A stretch of DNA of 64,000 nucleotides from the NCBI GenBank assembly GCA_019115125.1, contig DXEG01000024.1, positions 62,001 to 126,000 of the forward strand. The letters run 5' to 3'. The notes beneath the pieces were generated by a model. That model made no database searches. It worked only from the letters and a program-made list of their open reading frames with translations, and was not told the DNA's origin. Within the stretch, counting starts at the first letter, position 1. Each line of letters opens with the position of its first letter. Position numbers and translations under genes: made by a program. This DNA comes from Candidatus Blautia faecipullorum. GTDB taxonomy: Bacteria; Bacillota; Clostridia; Lachnospirales; Lachnospiraceae. Shown piece by piece: positions 56,866 through 64,000 of this stretch.

Positions 56866-57676
56866 GTATGCGTATTCGTGCCATGTAGGCAAGGTGCGCA
56901 ATAATAATGAAGATAATTTCTGGTGCTGCGGCGAGATGCTCGCCGCGGAGAATCAGGGAATAGATCATATTCGGACAGGGTGCGTTCTCCAGTCGGAATT
57001 TCCTCTTCTGGCCGTATTCGACGGTATGGGAGGAGAGAGCTGCGGGGAGATGGCGTCCTATCTGGCAGCCCGGTCCTGTGGGGAATTTTACTGGAAAAAC
57101 AAGCGCCGGCTCAGAGAGGCTCCGGAGGCTTTCCTGGAAGATATGTGCCTGCAGATGAACCGCGCTGTATGCGGTTACAGCAGTGAGAACAAGATCCAGA
57201 GCATGGGTACTACGGCTGCGCTTATTGTTTTTGGAAAAGACGCGGTGTACGGCTGCAATTTAGGAGACAGCCGGATCTATCAGTCCAGAGACGGGCAGTT
57301 CCGGCAGATTTCCATAGATCATGTGCTGGGAGGCGGACTGTTCCGGAAATCTCCGCTTACCCAGTTTGTGGGAATACCGGAGGAGCATATGACACTGGAG
57401 CCTTCTATTGTGCGGGAAGCCAGCGAGGAGGGGATACGCTATCTGATCTGTTCCGACGGCGTTACGGATATGCTTACGGACGGTGAGATCGCGGATATTC
57501 TTACAAGAGAGATTCCGGTGGAGGAAACGGTGGAAATTCTTTTGGACCGGGCCCTCAAAAAAGGCGGAAGAGATAACGCGACGATCGTACTGTGCGAGGT
57601 TAAGAAAAAAAAGAGATACAGTCTGAAAGGGCTGCTGGACAGAATAATGAGAAGAGACGGGGGTGACGCGGGATGA
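56849..57676 (+). CDS. PP2C-family protein phosphatase
   Basis: A 275-residue metal-dependent Ser/Thr phosphatase. Motifs are VRNNNEDNF, LLAVFDGMGGESCGE with the metal Asp-Gly pair, GCNLGDSRIYQS, YLICSDGVTDMLTDGEI and GGRDNATIVL. The ATG at 56849 overlaps the kinase gene by 17 nt, preceded by AAGGACAGAGG within it. It should reverse the kinase's phosphorylation. Its stop overlaps the next start (ATGA), so three proteins are made in a coupled way. Confidence 0.93.
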   Translation: MAYQIEYAYSCHVGKVRNNNEDNFWCCGEMLAAENQGIDHIRTGCVLQSEFPLLAVFDGMGGESCGEMASYLAARSCGEFYWKNKRRLREAPEAFLEDMCLQMNRAVCGYSSENKIQSMGTTAALIVFGKDAVYGCNLGDSRIYQSRDGQFRQISIDHVLGGGLFRKSPLTQFVGIPEEHMTLEPSIVREASEEGIRYLICSDGVTDMLTDGEIADILTREIPVEETVEILLDRALKKGGRDNATIVLCEVKKKKRYSLKGLLDRIMRRDGGDAG

Positions 57677-58908
57677 ATAACCGGATGCAGGATCTGGACT
57701 TTGAACAGACAGTAGCGTTTGATACAGTGAAGGATTTCGAGTTTACCCGCAAGGCGGTTCAGAGGTTTCGCCAGGTAGTCAGCCTGGAGGGGTTTGAGGA
57801 TGAAGACGCGGATGTGATCTTTCATTATCTCTATAAAGAAATGGAGCTTGTCTCCTTCGGAGATCACCTGAAGCGGTACATCTATGAGAGGGCCGGACTT
57901 GAAGAGCCTTACGGAGAGGTTACTCAGGATATTTACCGGGATATCGTGGTGGAATCCTTCCATGAAACATGCACGCCGAAATCCATGAATCCTACCTCCA
58001 CAAAGCTTACATCCCTGGTGAACAACTGGCTTACCCAGGCCTCTGTGAAAAGAGAAACAGTTTTTCTTCTTGGGTTCGGACTCCGCATGAGCGCGGATGA
58101 TGTGTCGGATTTTCTTACCCGTGTGCTCCGGGAGCAGGATTTTGATTTTCATAATCCCGAGGAGGTTATATACTGGTACTGTTATTTCCGGCAGCTTGGC
58201 TATCACAAGGCTGAAGAATACAAACAGAAATACGGCGAGCTTGAACCTGATGAGAACTATAGGGAGGCGTCCCGGGTATATTCCGGAGGGCTGTGTCTTG
58301 ACACAGAGGAGAAGCTGTTTCAGTATCTGGCTTATCTGAAGGCCGGGAGGGACGATCCGATGTCTGAGAAAAGCCAGGCCTTTCAGGAGTTTGTGCGCCT
58401 TCTTGGCAGAGCGAAGCAGATCATTGCCGCTATGTACCAGGGGGACGAGGAGGAGAAGGACAGGAATAAGATCTGGAGCGTGGAGGATATCAGTGATTCG
58501 GATGTAGAAAAGGTGATCTGCAGCGGGATCCCCGTCAACAAGATGGGCAACCTCAAAAAGATGTCGGCCTCTATCCTGGCGAAGCATTTCAGCCAGAAGC
58601 GTTTCAGCCGGCAGCGGATCAACAGCATCATGAACCACAAATTTCCTGTGGAGCGTTTTGATCTGATCACCCTGGAGTTTTTTATTGTTTCTCAGGAGAT
58701 GCAGGATGAAGACCCTTACAACAGATATAAATATTTCCTGGATGAAATTCAGGGCATCCTGCACAGGTGCGGAATGAGCGAGATTTACATAGTGAACCCT
58801 TACGAGTGCTTTTTGCTCATGTGCCTTCTGACCGACTGTCCTCTGGCTGTGTTCGCGGATATCTGGGAGATGTCCTACGGGGAATCCCACAATACAGAAA
58901 AAAAATAA
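57673..58908 (+). CDS. Unknown 411-residue partner of the kinase-phosphatase pair
   Basis: I recognise no domain. The protein is soluble, acidic and largely helical. An early Thr-containing segment (DFEQTVAFDTVKDFEFTRKA) could be a phosphorylation site, as FHA-type substrates often carry such a motif. A second half, from about residue 265, has IPVNKMGNLKKMSASILAKH and a basic KRFSRQRINSIM. The start sits in the phosphatase stop (ATGA) with GGGGGTGACG upstream. Obligate coupling suggests it is a substrate or adaptor of the kinase (inference). It ends at a terminator. Confidence 0.75.
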   Translation: MNNRMQDLDFEQTVAFDTVKDFEFTRKAVQRFRQVVSLEGFEDEDADVIFHYLYKEMELVSFGDHLKRYIYERAGLEEPYGEVTQDIYRDIVVESFHETCTPKSMNPTSTKLTSLVNNWLTQASVKRETVFLLGFGLRMSADDVSDFLTRVLREQDFDFHNPEEVIYWYCYFRQLGYHKAEEYKQKYGELEPDENYREASRVYSGGLCLDTEEKLFQYLAYLKAGRDDPMSEKSQAFQEFVRLLGRAKQIIAAMYQGDEEEKDRNKIWSVEDISDSDVEKVICSGIPVNKMGNLKKMSASILAKHFSQKRFSRQRINSIMNHKFPVERFDLITLEFFIVSQEMQDEDPYNRYKYFLDEIQGILHRCGMSEIYIVNPYECFLLMCLLTDCPLAVFADIWEMSYGESHNTEKK

Positions 58909-58923
58909 ATCCAATACTCCAAT

Positions 58924-58974
58924 GCAGAAAAACGGCTTCCGTCTGAAATGGCGGGAGCTTTTTCTGCTTTTTTC
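58924..58974 (+). terminator. Terminator after the kinase operon
   Basis: GCAGAAAAA...TTTTTCTGC outer arms with an inner GCTTCCGTC/GGCGGGAGC stem containing G-T pairs, then TTTTTT. Confidence 0.8.
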
Positions 58975-59010
58975 GTTCTGAAAAAAATACAAAAGAATTT
59001 AGCATTTTAC

Positions 59011-59039
59011 TTGATTAAAGAGGAAAAGGGTGATATAAT
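59011..59039 (+). promoter_or_regulatory. liv operon promoter
   Basis: TTGATT (59011-59016), 17 bp, TATAAT (59034-59039), 67 bp before livJ. Confidence 0.82.
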
Positions 59040-59106
59040 TCTTGCATGTTTGACAGGTGGAGACACTTGTCTTTGATATGGGAACAGGAAAAGGAGGAGT
59101 TCTATT

Positions 59107-60267
59107 ATGAAGAAAAAAATATTATCTGTAATCCTGACCGCAGTCATGACTGTGGCCTGCGCGGCTCCCGTAATGGCGGCTGAGACAGTGAAGATCGGCG
59201 TTTACGAGCCCGCGTCCGGAGACAATGGAGCAGGCGGAAAGCAGGAGACGCTGGGAATTCAGTATGCGAACCAGGTGCAGCCTACGGTTGAGATCGACGG
59301 CACAGAATATGAAGTGGAGCTGGATATCGTGGATAATCAGTCCTCCAACGACAAAGGACCGTCCGCGGCGTCTCAGCTTGTCAGCGACGGCGTATCCATT
59401 GTTCTTGGATCCTACGGATCCGGCGTATCTATCGCGGCTTCCGATATTTTCAAGGACGCAGGTGTTCCGGCCCTTGGCGTGACCTGTACGAATCCCCAGA
59501 TCACTCTTGGAAATACACATTATTTCCGGATCTGCTTCCTGGATCCCTTCCAGGGCACCGTACTTGCCAACTTTGCCAACGATAATTTCGAGGCGAAGAA
59601 AGCTTACGTTCTGACGAAGCTCGGCGACGACTATTCCGCAGGTCTGGGACATTATTTTACACAGGCTTTTGAGGAGCTTGGAGGAGAAGTGGTAGCGGAG
59701 ACCTTCCCGGAAGGAAACAGTGACTTTACATCCTACATCACCTCCGCGAAAAACGCGGGAGCAGAAGTATTCTTCGCGCCGGTGTCCACAGAGGCCGCCG
59801 CTCTTATCATCGAGCAGGCAGCGGCTCAGGGCCTGGGAATGCCGATCATGGCGGGCGATACCTGGGATTCCAACGTAATCCTGAACGCAGCGAAAGGCAA
59901 AGACGTAGAAATTTATGTAACGACCTTCTATCAGGAAGGCGGTAATCAGGAATTTGACGAAGGCATCAAGGAGTACATCAATTCCGATTCCACAGCAAAG
60001 GCCAACAACGGAGGAGACGATACAGTCGCAGCCGTTTCCGCAATGGGATATGACGCATATTTTGTAGCTCTTGAGGCTCTGAAGGCAGCCGGTTCCACAG
60101 ATCCTGCAGATGTCATGGAAGCTCTCTGGGGCGTTGAGTACACAGGCGTAACCGGAGAGATCGCCTTCGATCAGGAAAATGGCGACGCACTTCGCGACAC
60201 AGCGTATGTGAAGGTTGCGAATACAGAAACCGGCGCTTGGGATTTCGTGGCAGAACAGGGTGTATAA
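59107..60267 (+). CDS. livJ: Branched-chain amino acid-binding protein of the liv ABC importer
   Basis: A 386-residue secreted binding protein. The N-terminal signal has KKK, a hydrophobic run and a VMAA cleavage region; TVAC just before could serve as a poor lipobox, so anchoring is uncertain. The mature part (KIGVYEPASGDNGAGGKQE) is a type I periplasmic-binding fold with VLGSYGSGVSIAASDIF. It captures Leu/Ile/Val or a related amino acid outside the cell. AAAAGGAGG precedes the ATG. It heads livHMGF. Confidence 0.94.
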   Translation: MKKKILSVILTAVMTVACAAPVMAAETVKIGVYEPASGDNGAGGKQETLGIQYANQVQPTVEIDGTEYEVELDIVDNQSSNDKGPSAASQLVSDGVSIVLGSYGSGVSIAASDIFKDAGVPALGVTCTNPQITLGNTHYFRICFLDPFQGTVLANFANDNFEAKKAYVLTKLGDDYSAGLGHYFTQAFEELGGEVVAETFPEGNSDFTSYITSAKNAGAEVFFAPVSTEAAALIIEQAAAQGLGMPIMAGDTWDSNVILNAAKGKDVEIYVTTFYQEGGNQEFDEGIKEYINSDSTAKANNGGDDTVAAVSAMGYDAYFVALEALKAAGSTDPADVMEALWGVEYTGVTGEIAFDQENGDALRDTAYVKVANTETGAWDFVAEQGV

Positions 60268-60351
60268 CAACCTGTCTGACCCTGAATAAGTGAGACACAG
60301 CGGGGCGGGGATATCCCGCCTCGCAATGCGTTTTCAGATGGGAGGATTTTC

Positions 60352-61236
60352 ATGGATTTTTTCAGCAGAAATATACCGTATCTGCTTGCGGGTATTTCCG
60401 TGGGCGGCCAGTATGCCCTGATCGCGATCGGCTATACCATGGTATACGGTATTCTACGACTTATTAACTTTGCTCATGGGGACATCTTTATGGTGGCGGG
60501 ACTCATTATGGTTTATGCCTGCGCAAGTATGCCCATGTATGTGGCCATTCCTCTTGTGATCGTGGCGACGGTCATCATCGGCTTCCTGATCGAACGGGTG
60601 GCTTATAAACCGCTCCGTCAGGCGCCCCGTATGTCCGTTATGATCTCGGCTATCGGCGTCTCTTACCTGCTCCAGAATCTGGCCCTTTATGTGACCGGCG
60701 GACTTGCGCAGCAGTATCCGGCGATTCCCTGGGTCAGCGACAGCATCACTCTGTTCGGTGCCAGCACAAAGCGGGTGACGGTGATCACTCCGGTTCTTAC
60801 GTTAGTGCTTGTGTTCGCTCTGGTAGCGCTGATCAAATATACCAAGATCGGCATGGCCATGCGCGCGGCGTCGAAGGATTTTGAAACCTCTCAGCTTATG
60901 GGGATCAAGATCAATTCCGTCATCAGTACCACGTTTATCATCGGATCGTTTCTGGCGGCCGTGGGAAGCCTTCTGTATTTTACAAACTACACGGGCGTTG
61001 TTCCCACATCCGGCGCCATGCCAGGACTGAAGGCGTTCGTCGCCGCGGTATTCGGCGGCATTGGCTCCATTCCCGGCGCTGTGATCGGAGCGTTTATCAT
61101 TGGTATCTGCGAGAATATCATCAAGGGCCTCGGCTGGACCACCTTCTCAGACGCGTTCACCTTCGTGCTTTTGATTCTTATTCTGATCGTGAAGCCCACC
61201 GGCCTGTTCGGTGAAAAGGCAACAGACAAAGTATAA
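60352..61236 (+). CDS. livH: Branched-chain amino acid ABC permease
   Basis: A 294-residue membrane protein with about eight hydrophobic segments. GGQYALIAIGYTMVYGILRL and INFAHGDIFM are hallmarks of LivH. AVFGGIGSIPGAVIGAFIIG near the end is the conserved inner loop region contacting the ATPases. GGGAGG precedes the ATG. The LivM gene follows 12 nt after the stop. It pairs with LivM to make the channel. Confidence 0.95.
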   Translation: MDFFSRNIPYLLAGISVGGQYALIAIGYTMVYGILRLINFAHGDIFMVAGLIMVYACASMPMYVAIPLVIVATVIIGFLIERVAYKPLRQAPRMSVMISAIGVSYLLQNLALYVTGGLAQQYPAIPWVSDSITLFGASTKRVTVITPVLTLVLVFALVALIKYTKIGMAMRAASKDFETSQLMGIKINSVISTTFIIGSFLAAVGSLLYFTNYTGVVPTSGAMPGLKAFVAAVFGGIGSIPGAVIGAFIIGICENIIKGLGWTTFSDAFTFVLLILILIVKPTGLFGEKATDKV

Positions 61237-61248
61237 GGAGGCGATGTT

Positions 61249-62331
61249 ATGACAAAGAAGAAAGAAACAATCATAAACGTTGCCTGTATTGTAGCGCTTC
61301 TGGTTGTCCTGTTCGTGATGGAGCGGATGCTTCCCTCCACCAGCATGATTTTTACAGTTTTGAAAAAGGGAGCGATTTATGCTCTGGTCGCAGTTTCCAT
61401 GAACCTGCTGAATGGATTTACCGGGCTGTTTTCTCTGGGCCAGGCAGGATTTATGCTTCTGGGCGCTTATACATACGGTATTCTCACCATTCCCGCGGAG
61501 GACCGCGCGAATGTGTTTATGTATTATGACGGCGGTATCGTTCAGTTCGCGGTTCCCGTGTTCGTTGGTATTCTGGCGGCAGGCGTGGTCGCGGCGATTT
61601 TTGCTTATCTGATCGGACTTCCGGTTCTGCGTCTGAAGAGCGACTATCTGGCAATCGCCACGCTGGGATTCGCAGAGATCATCCGCGCGTTTTTCCAGTG
61701 GGATAAGCTCGGACCCCTTACAAACGGTTCCAACCTTCTCAGAAGCTATCCTGCTTTTAAGAGCGTACTGTTTCCATTTGTGGTTTCCGGTATCTGCATC
61801 GCGGTGATCGTGATGATGATCAATTCCACCTACGGACGCGCCTTTAAGGCTATCCGGGACGATGAGATCGCGGCGGAGGCCATGGGAATTAACCTGGCTC
61901 ATCACAAGAAGATCGCTTTTGTGGTAAGTTCCTTTTTCGCGGGGATTTCGGGAGCTCTTCTGGCGATGTACCAGACGACCATCCAGGCTTCTATGTTTAA
62001 ATCCGCTATGACCTATGAGATCCTTCTCATTGTGGTAATCGGCGGGATCGGCTCCATTACCGGAAGCTGCATCAGTTCCTTTTTGTTTATAGCGCTGTCT
62101 GAATGGATCCTGCGTTTCCTGGACAACGATACCTACATCGGGGATTTCCATGTACCGTTTCTGCGGGCTGGATTCCGAATGGTCGTGTTCTCCGTTGTGA
62201 TCATGATCGTGGTGCTGTTTTTCCGGAAGGGAATCATGGGCGATAAAGAATTTTCCGTGCGGGGTATCTATAATTTCTTTACAGGAAGATCAAAAAAGAA
62301 AACGTCTCAGGAGGTGAAGCCAAATGAGTGA
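61249..62331 (+). CDS. livM: Branched-chain amino acid ABC permease
   Basis: A 360-residue partner permease with about nine to ten hydrophobic segments. FSLGQAGFMLLGAYTYGI and YLAIATLGFAEIIR are LivM blocks; GGIGSITGSCISSFLF is the coupling loop. AAGGAGGCG precedes the ATG. Its 3' end overlaps livG by 8 nt. Confidence 0.95.
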   Translation: MTKKKETIINVACIVALLVVLFVMERMLPSTSMIFTVLKKGAIYALVAVSMNLLNGFTGLFSLGQAGFMLLGAYTYGILTIPAEDRANVFMYYDGGIVQFAVPVFVGILAAGVVAAIFAYLIGLPVLRLKSDYLAIATLGFAEIIRAFFQWDKLGPLTNGSNLLRSYPAFKSVLFPFVVSGICIAVIVMMINSTYGRAFKAIRDDEIAAEAMGINLAHHKKIAFVVSSFFAGISGALLAMYQTTIQASMFKSAMTYEILLIVVIGGIGSITGSCISSFLFIALSEWILRFLDNDTYIGDFHVPFLRAGFRMVVFSVVIMIVVLFFRKGIMGDKEFSVRGIYNFFTGRSKKKTSQEVKPNE

Positions 62332-63166
62332 AAGTGTTTTAAAAGTGGAAAATGTCACCATGCAGTTTGGCGGAGTCCTTGCTGTTGACAATATGAACAT
62401 TGAAGTAAATAAAGGGGAGATCGTTTCTCTGATCGGCCCCAACGGCGCTGGAAAGACGACGGCGTTCAATGTCATTACCGGCGTGTACGCCCCCACAAAC
62501 GGGGCCGTATATTTCAACGGAAACCGGATTATAGAGAACCATCCCCAGGGTAAAATGAAAAAGCTGTACCAGGGCGAGAACAACGGACGTTACAGTCACG
62601 CCGTCGCGCCTACCCCGGACAAGATCACCAAGCTCGGCATTGCAAGAACTTTTCAGAATATCCGTCTTTTTAAAAGCCAGACAGTGTTCGACAATATCCT
62701 TATTGCCAAGCATCTGCGCAGGACCAGCAATCTTTTTACCGCGACCTTCCATCTGAATGGAAAAGAGGAGGCGCAGATGCGCCGCGAGACGGAAGAGCTT
62801 CTTCATATTCTGGAGCTGGACGACGTGCGGAATGAACTGGCGACCTCTCTCCCCTACGGAAAGCAGCGCCGCCTGGAGATTGCCCGGGCGCTCGCCACAA
62901 AACCGGAGCTTCTGCTTCTGGATGAGCCGGCGGCCGGAATGAATCCCCAGGAGACAGATGAGCTGACCGCGTTCATCGGCAGGATCCGCGATGAATTCGG
63001 CCTGACGATCTTTATGATCGAGCATCATATGGATCTGGTTATGGAGATTTCCGACAGGATTTATGTTCTGGATTTCGGAAAACCTATCGCGGAGGGAACT
63101 CCGGAGGAAATTCAGAATAATCCGAGGGTAATTGAAGCATATCTGGGAGGTGCCGTAGATGAGTAA
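62324..63166 (+). CDS. livG: Branched-chain amino acid ABC importer ATPase
   Basis: A 280-residue ATPase. Walker A is GPNGAGKTT, the signature region is LPYGKQRRLEIARAL (Gly-Lys in place of the canonical SGGQ, as in LivG), Walker B is LLLLDEPAAGMNP and the H-loop is MIEHHMD. A ~25-residue insertion after the Walker A strand (KMKKLYQGENNGRYS) is somewhat unusual. It overlaps livM and livF by 8 nt each. Confidence 0.95.
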   Translation: MSESVLKVENVTMQFGGVLAVDNMNIEVNKGEIVSLIGPNGAGKTTAFNVITGVYAPTNGAVYFNGNRIIENHPQGKMKKLYQGENNGRYSHAVAPTPDKITKLGIARTFQNIRLFKSQTVFDNILIAKHLRRTSNLFTATFHLNGKEEAQMRRETEELLHILELDDVRNELATSLPYGKQRRLEIARALATKPELLLLDEPAAGMNPQETDELTAFIGRIRDEFGLTIFMIEHHMDLVMEISDRIYVLDFGKPIAEGTPEEIQNNPRVIEAYLGGAVDE

Positions 63167-63881
63167 CATATTGGAAGTAAAAGATCTGAGTGTGTCTTAC
63201 GGCGGGATCAAGGCCGTGAAGGGGATCAGCTTTGAGGTGCCGAAAGGCGAGGTTGTGACGCTGATCGGCGCCAACGGAGCCGGAAAAAGTTCTACGCTGC
63301 GTTCTATCGTAGGGCTTGTGAAGCCTGCGGGCGGAAGCATTCTTTTAAACGGCGAGGAAATCGCGGGGAAAGCGCCGGAACAGATCGTGAAAAAGGGAAT
63401 CACTCTGGTTCCTGAGGGAAGAAGGGTTTTCGCGGATCTGACAGTGCTGGAAAACCTGAAGATCGGCGCATATATGCGAAAGGATCATCTGGACGAGGAT
63501 ATCCGCTGGTGCTATGATCTGTTTCCGAGACTGAAAGAGCGGCACTGGCAGCTTGCCGGAACGCTTTCAGGAGGCGAACAGCAGATGCTCGCCATTGCCC
63601 GGGCGCTTATGAGCCGGCCGCAGATCATCATGATGGACGAACCGTCCCTGGGCCTGGCGCCTATCATTGTGCAGGGCGTATTCGATATTATCCGTGAGAT
63701 CAACAAGCAGGGCGTGACGATCCTTCTTGTAGAGCAAAATGCGAATATGGCTCTTCACGCCGCCCATCACGGCTGTGTAATGGAGACCGGAGCCATCACC
63801 CTGAAGGGAACCGGAGCAGAGCTTGCGGCCAATGAGGATGTAAAGGCTGCGTACCTCGGAAAAGCCAGAAACAAAAAATGA
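63159..63881 (+). CDS. livF: Branched-chain amino acid ABC importer ATPase
   Basis: A 240-residue ATPase. Walker A is GANGAGKSS, the signature is LSGGEQQMLAIARAL, Walker B is IIMMDEPSLGLAP and the H-loop region LLVEQN. It forms the ATPase pair with LivG. TGGGAGGTG within livG is its ribosome site. It closes the operon and is followed by a terminator. Confidence 0.96.
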   Translation: MSNILEVKDLSVSYGGIKAVKGISFEVPKGEVVTLIGANGAGKSSTLRSIVGLVKPAGGSILLNGEEIAGKAPEQIVKKGITLVPEGRRVFADLTVLENLKIGAYMRKDHLDEDIRWCYDLFPRLKERHWQLAGTLSGGEQQMLAIARALMSRPQIIMMDEPSLGLAPIIVQGVFDIIREINKQGVTILLVEQNANMALHAAHHGCVMETGAITLKGTGAELAANEDVKAAYLGKARNKK

Positions 63882-63893
63882 AAAGGATATACC

Positions 63894-63923
63894 CAGCCCG
63901 GTTTCGCAGACCGGGCTGTTTTT
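63894..63923 (+). terminator. Terminator of the liv operon
   Basis: CAGCCCGGT (63894-63902) pairs with ACCGGGCTG (63910-63918), followed by TTTTT. Confidence 0.92.
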
Positions 63924-63929
63924 CTGCAG

Positions 63930-63985
63930 CAGCGTCAGCACAGTAAGCACGCAGTGCGGTTTTACGAATGACGAGGGCTGAACTG
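63930..63985. repeat. Dispersed intergenic repeat, type 2
   Basis: CACAGTAAGCACGCAGTGCG followed by GTTTTACGAATGACG and ending GGGCTGAACTG matches the reverse complement of 46961-47015. It carries the GCACGCAGTGC hairpin. The element may continue past the window edge. Confidence 0.75.
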
Positions 63986-64000
63986 CTGTGAGCTTTCTTA

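Noticed and set aside
57439-58992. 517-codon open frame on the minus strand
   Set aside because: It is wholly antisense to the PP2C and unknown partner genes, has basic low-complexity composition and no ribosome site. The plus-strand genes have clear motifs and coupling.
59122-60270. 382-codon minus-strand frame
   Set aside because: Antisense shadow of livJ in a GC-skewed codon pattern; no start signal and Cys/Arg-rich product.
61147-62151. 334-codon minus-strand frame within livM
   Set aside because: Antisense shadow with His/Gln-rich composition and no family match.

Overview
The window comes from a Gram-positive gut-type Clostridia, most probably a member of the Lachnospiraceae. The evidence is moderate GC, strong AGGAGG-type ribosome sites, TTGACA/TATAAT promoters, many ATGA-coupled operons, GHKL/LytTR two-component pairs, CDP-glycerol-type wall polymer genes, and rpoB/rpoC with acidic C-terminal tails. 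No tRNA, rRNA, CRISPR array, prophage or complete insertion sequence was seen. Species cannot be named from sequence alone.

Layout. 0-3 kb: start of a membrane sensor (minus strand, cut by the edge), a Cof-type HAD phosphatase, a neurotransmitter:sodium symporter and a truncated DUF1847 gene. 3.5-4.9 kb: a Fic AMPylase-type protein with an in-frame heptad repeat and a very strong terminator. 5-13.3 kb: a nucleoside-salvage region with a BMP lipoprotein, double-ABC ATPase, two permeases, GntR regulator, purine nucleoside phosphorylase, nucleoside hydrolase and phosphopentomutase. Matching ACTTGTACAACA-like operators precede the transporter and gntR. 13.5-14.3 kb: a Phd/RelE-type toxin-antitoxin pair plus a scrap of a second antitoxin. 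14.3-19.5 kb: a GHKL/LytTR pair divergent from a Bce-type ABC exporter. 19.6-20.7 kb: a methyltransferase and an AbiEii toxin remnant.

20.8-26.1 kb holds the most interesting system: a LytTR response regulator, a polytopic GHKL receptor kinase, a 43-residue class II lanthipeptide precursor and a LanM synthetase in one tight operon, with direct-repeat regulator sites upstream. The core predicted after the GG site is only nine residues with one Ser and two Cys, so at most one ring can form. There is no dedicated LanT. This looks more like a lanthionine-ringed signalling peptide read by its own Agr-like receptor than a bactericidal lantibiotic. An unrecognised 247-residue gene with a similar upstream motif follows.

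27.4-34.7 kb: an L-ascorbate PTS operon (ulaG, IIA, IIC, IIB, DeoR regulator, ulaE, an unknown beta-propeller-like protein, a HAD phosphatase) without ulaD or ulaF. 34.9-39.3 kb: an SOS-type Y-family polymerase that appears to start at ATA, a YolD-like partner, a RACo-like ATPase and yaaA. 39.3-45.4 kb: small proteins, an acetyltransferase, two CDP-glycerol glycerophosphotransferase-like enzymes and an acyltransferase. 45.5-54.9 kb: L10 leader, rplJ, rplL, rpoB, rpoC. 55-58.9 kb: a Ser/Thr kinase, PP2C phosphatase and unknown partner. 59-63.9 kb: livJHMGF for branched-chain amino acid uptake.

A family of intergenic elements whose ends read CAGTTCAGC recurs at least five times. One 163-bp composite copy has perfect 14-bp terminal inverted repeats and an 8-bp flanking duplication, and it sits directly upstream of the rpoB promoter.
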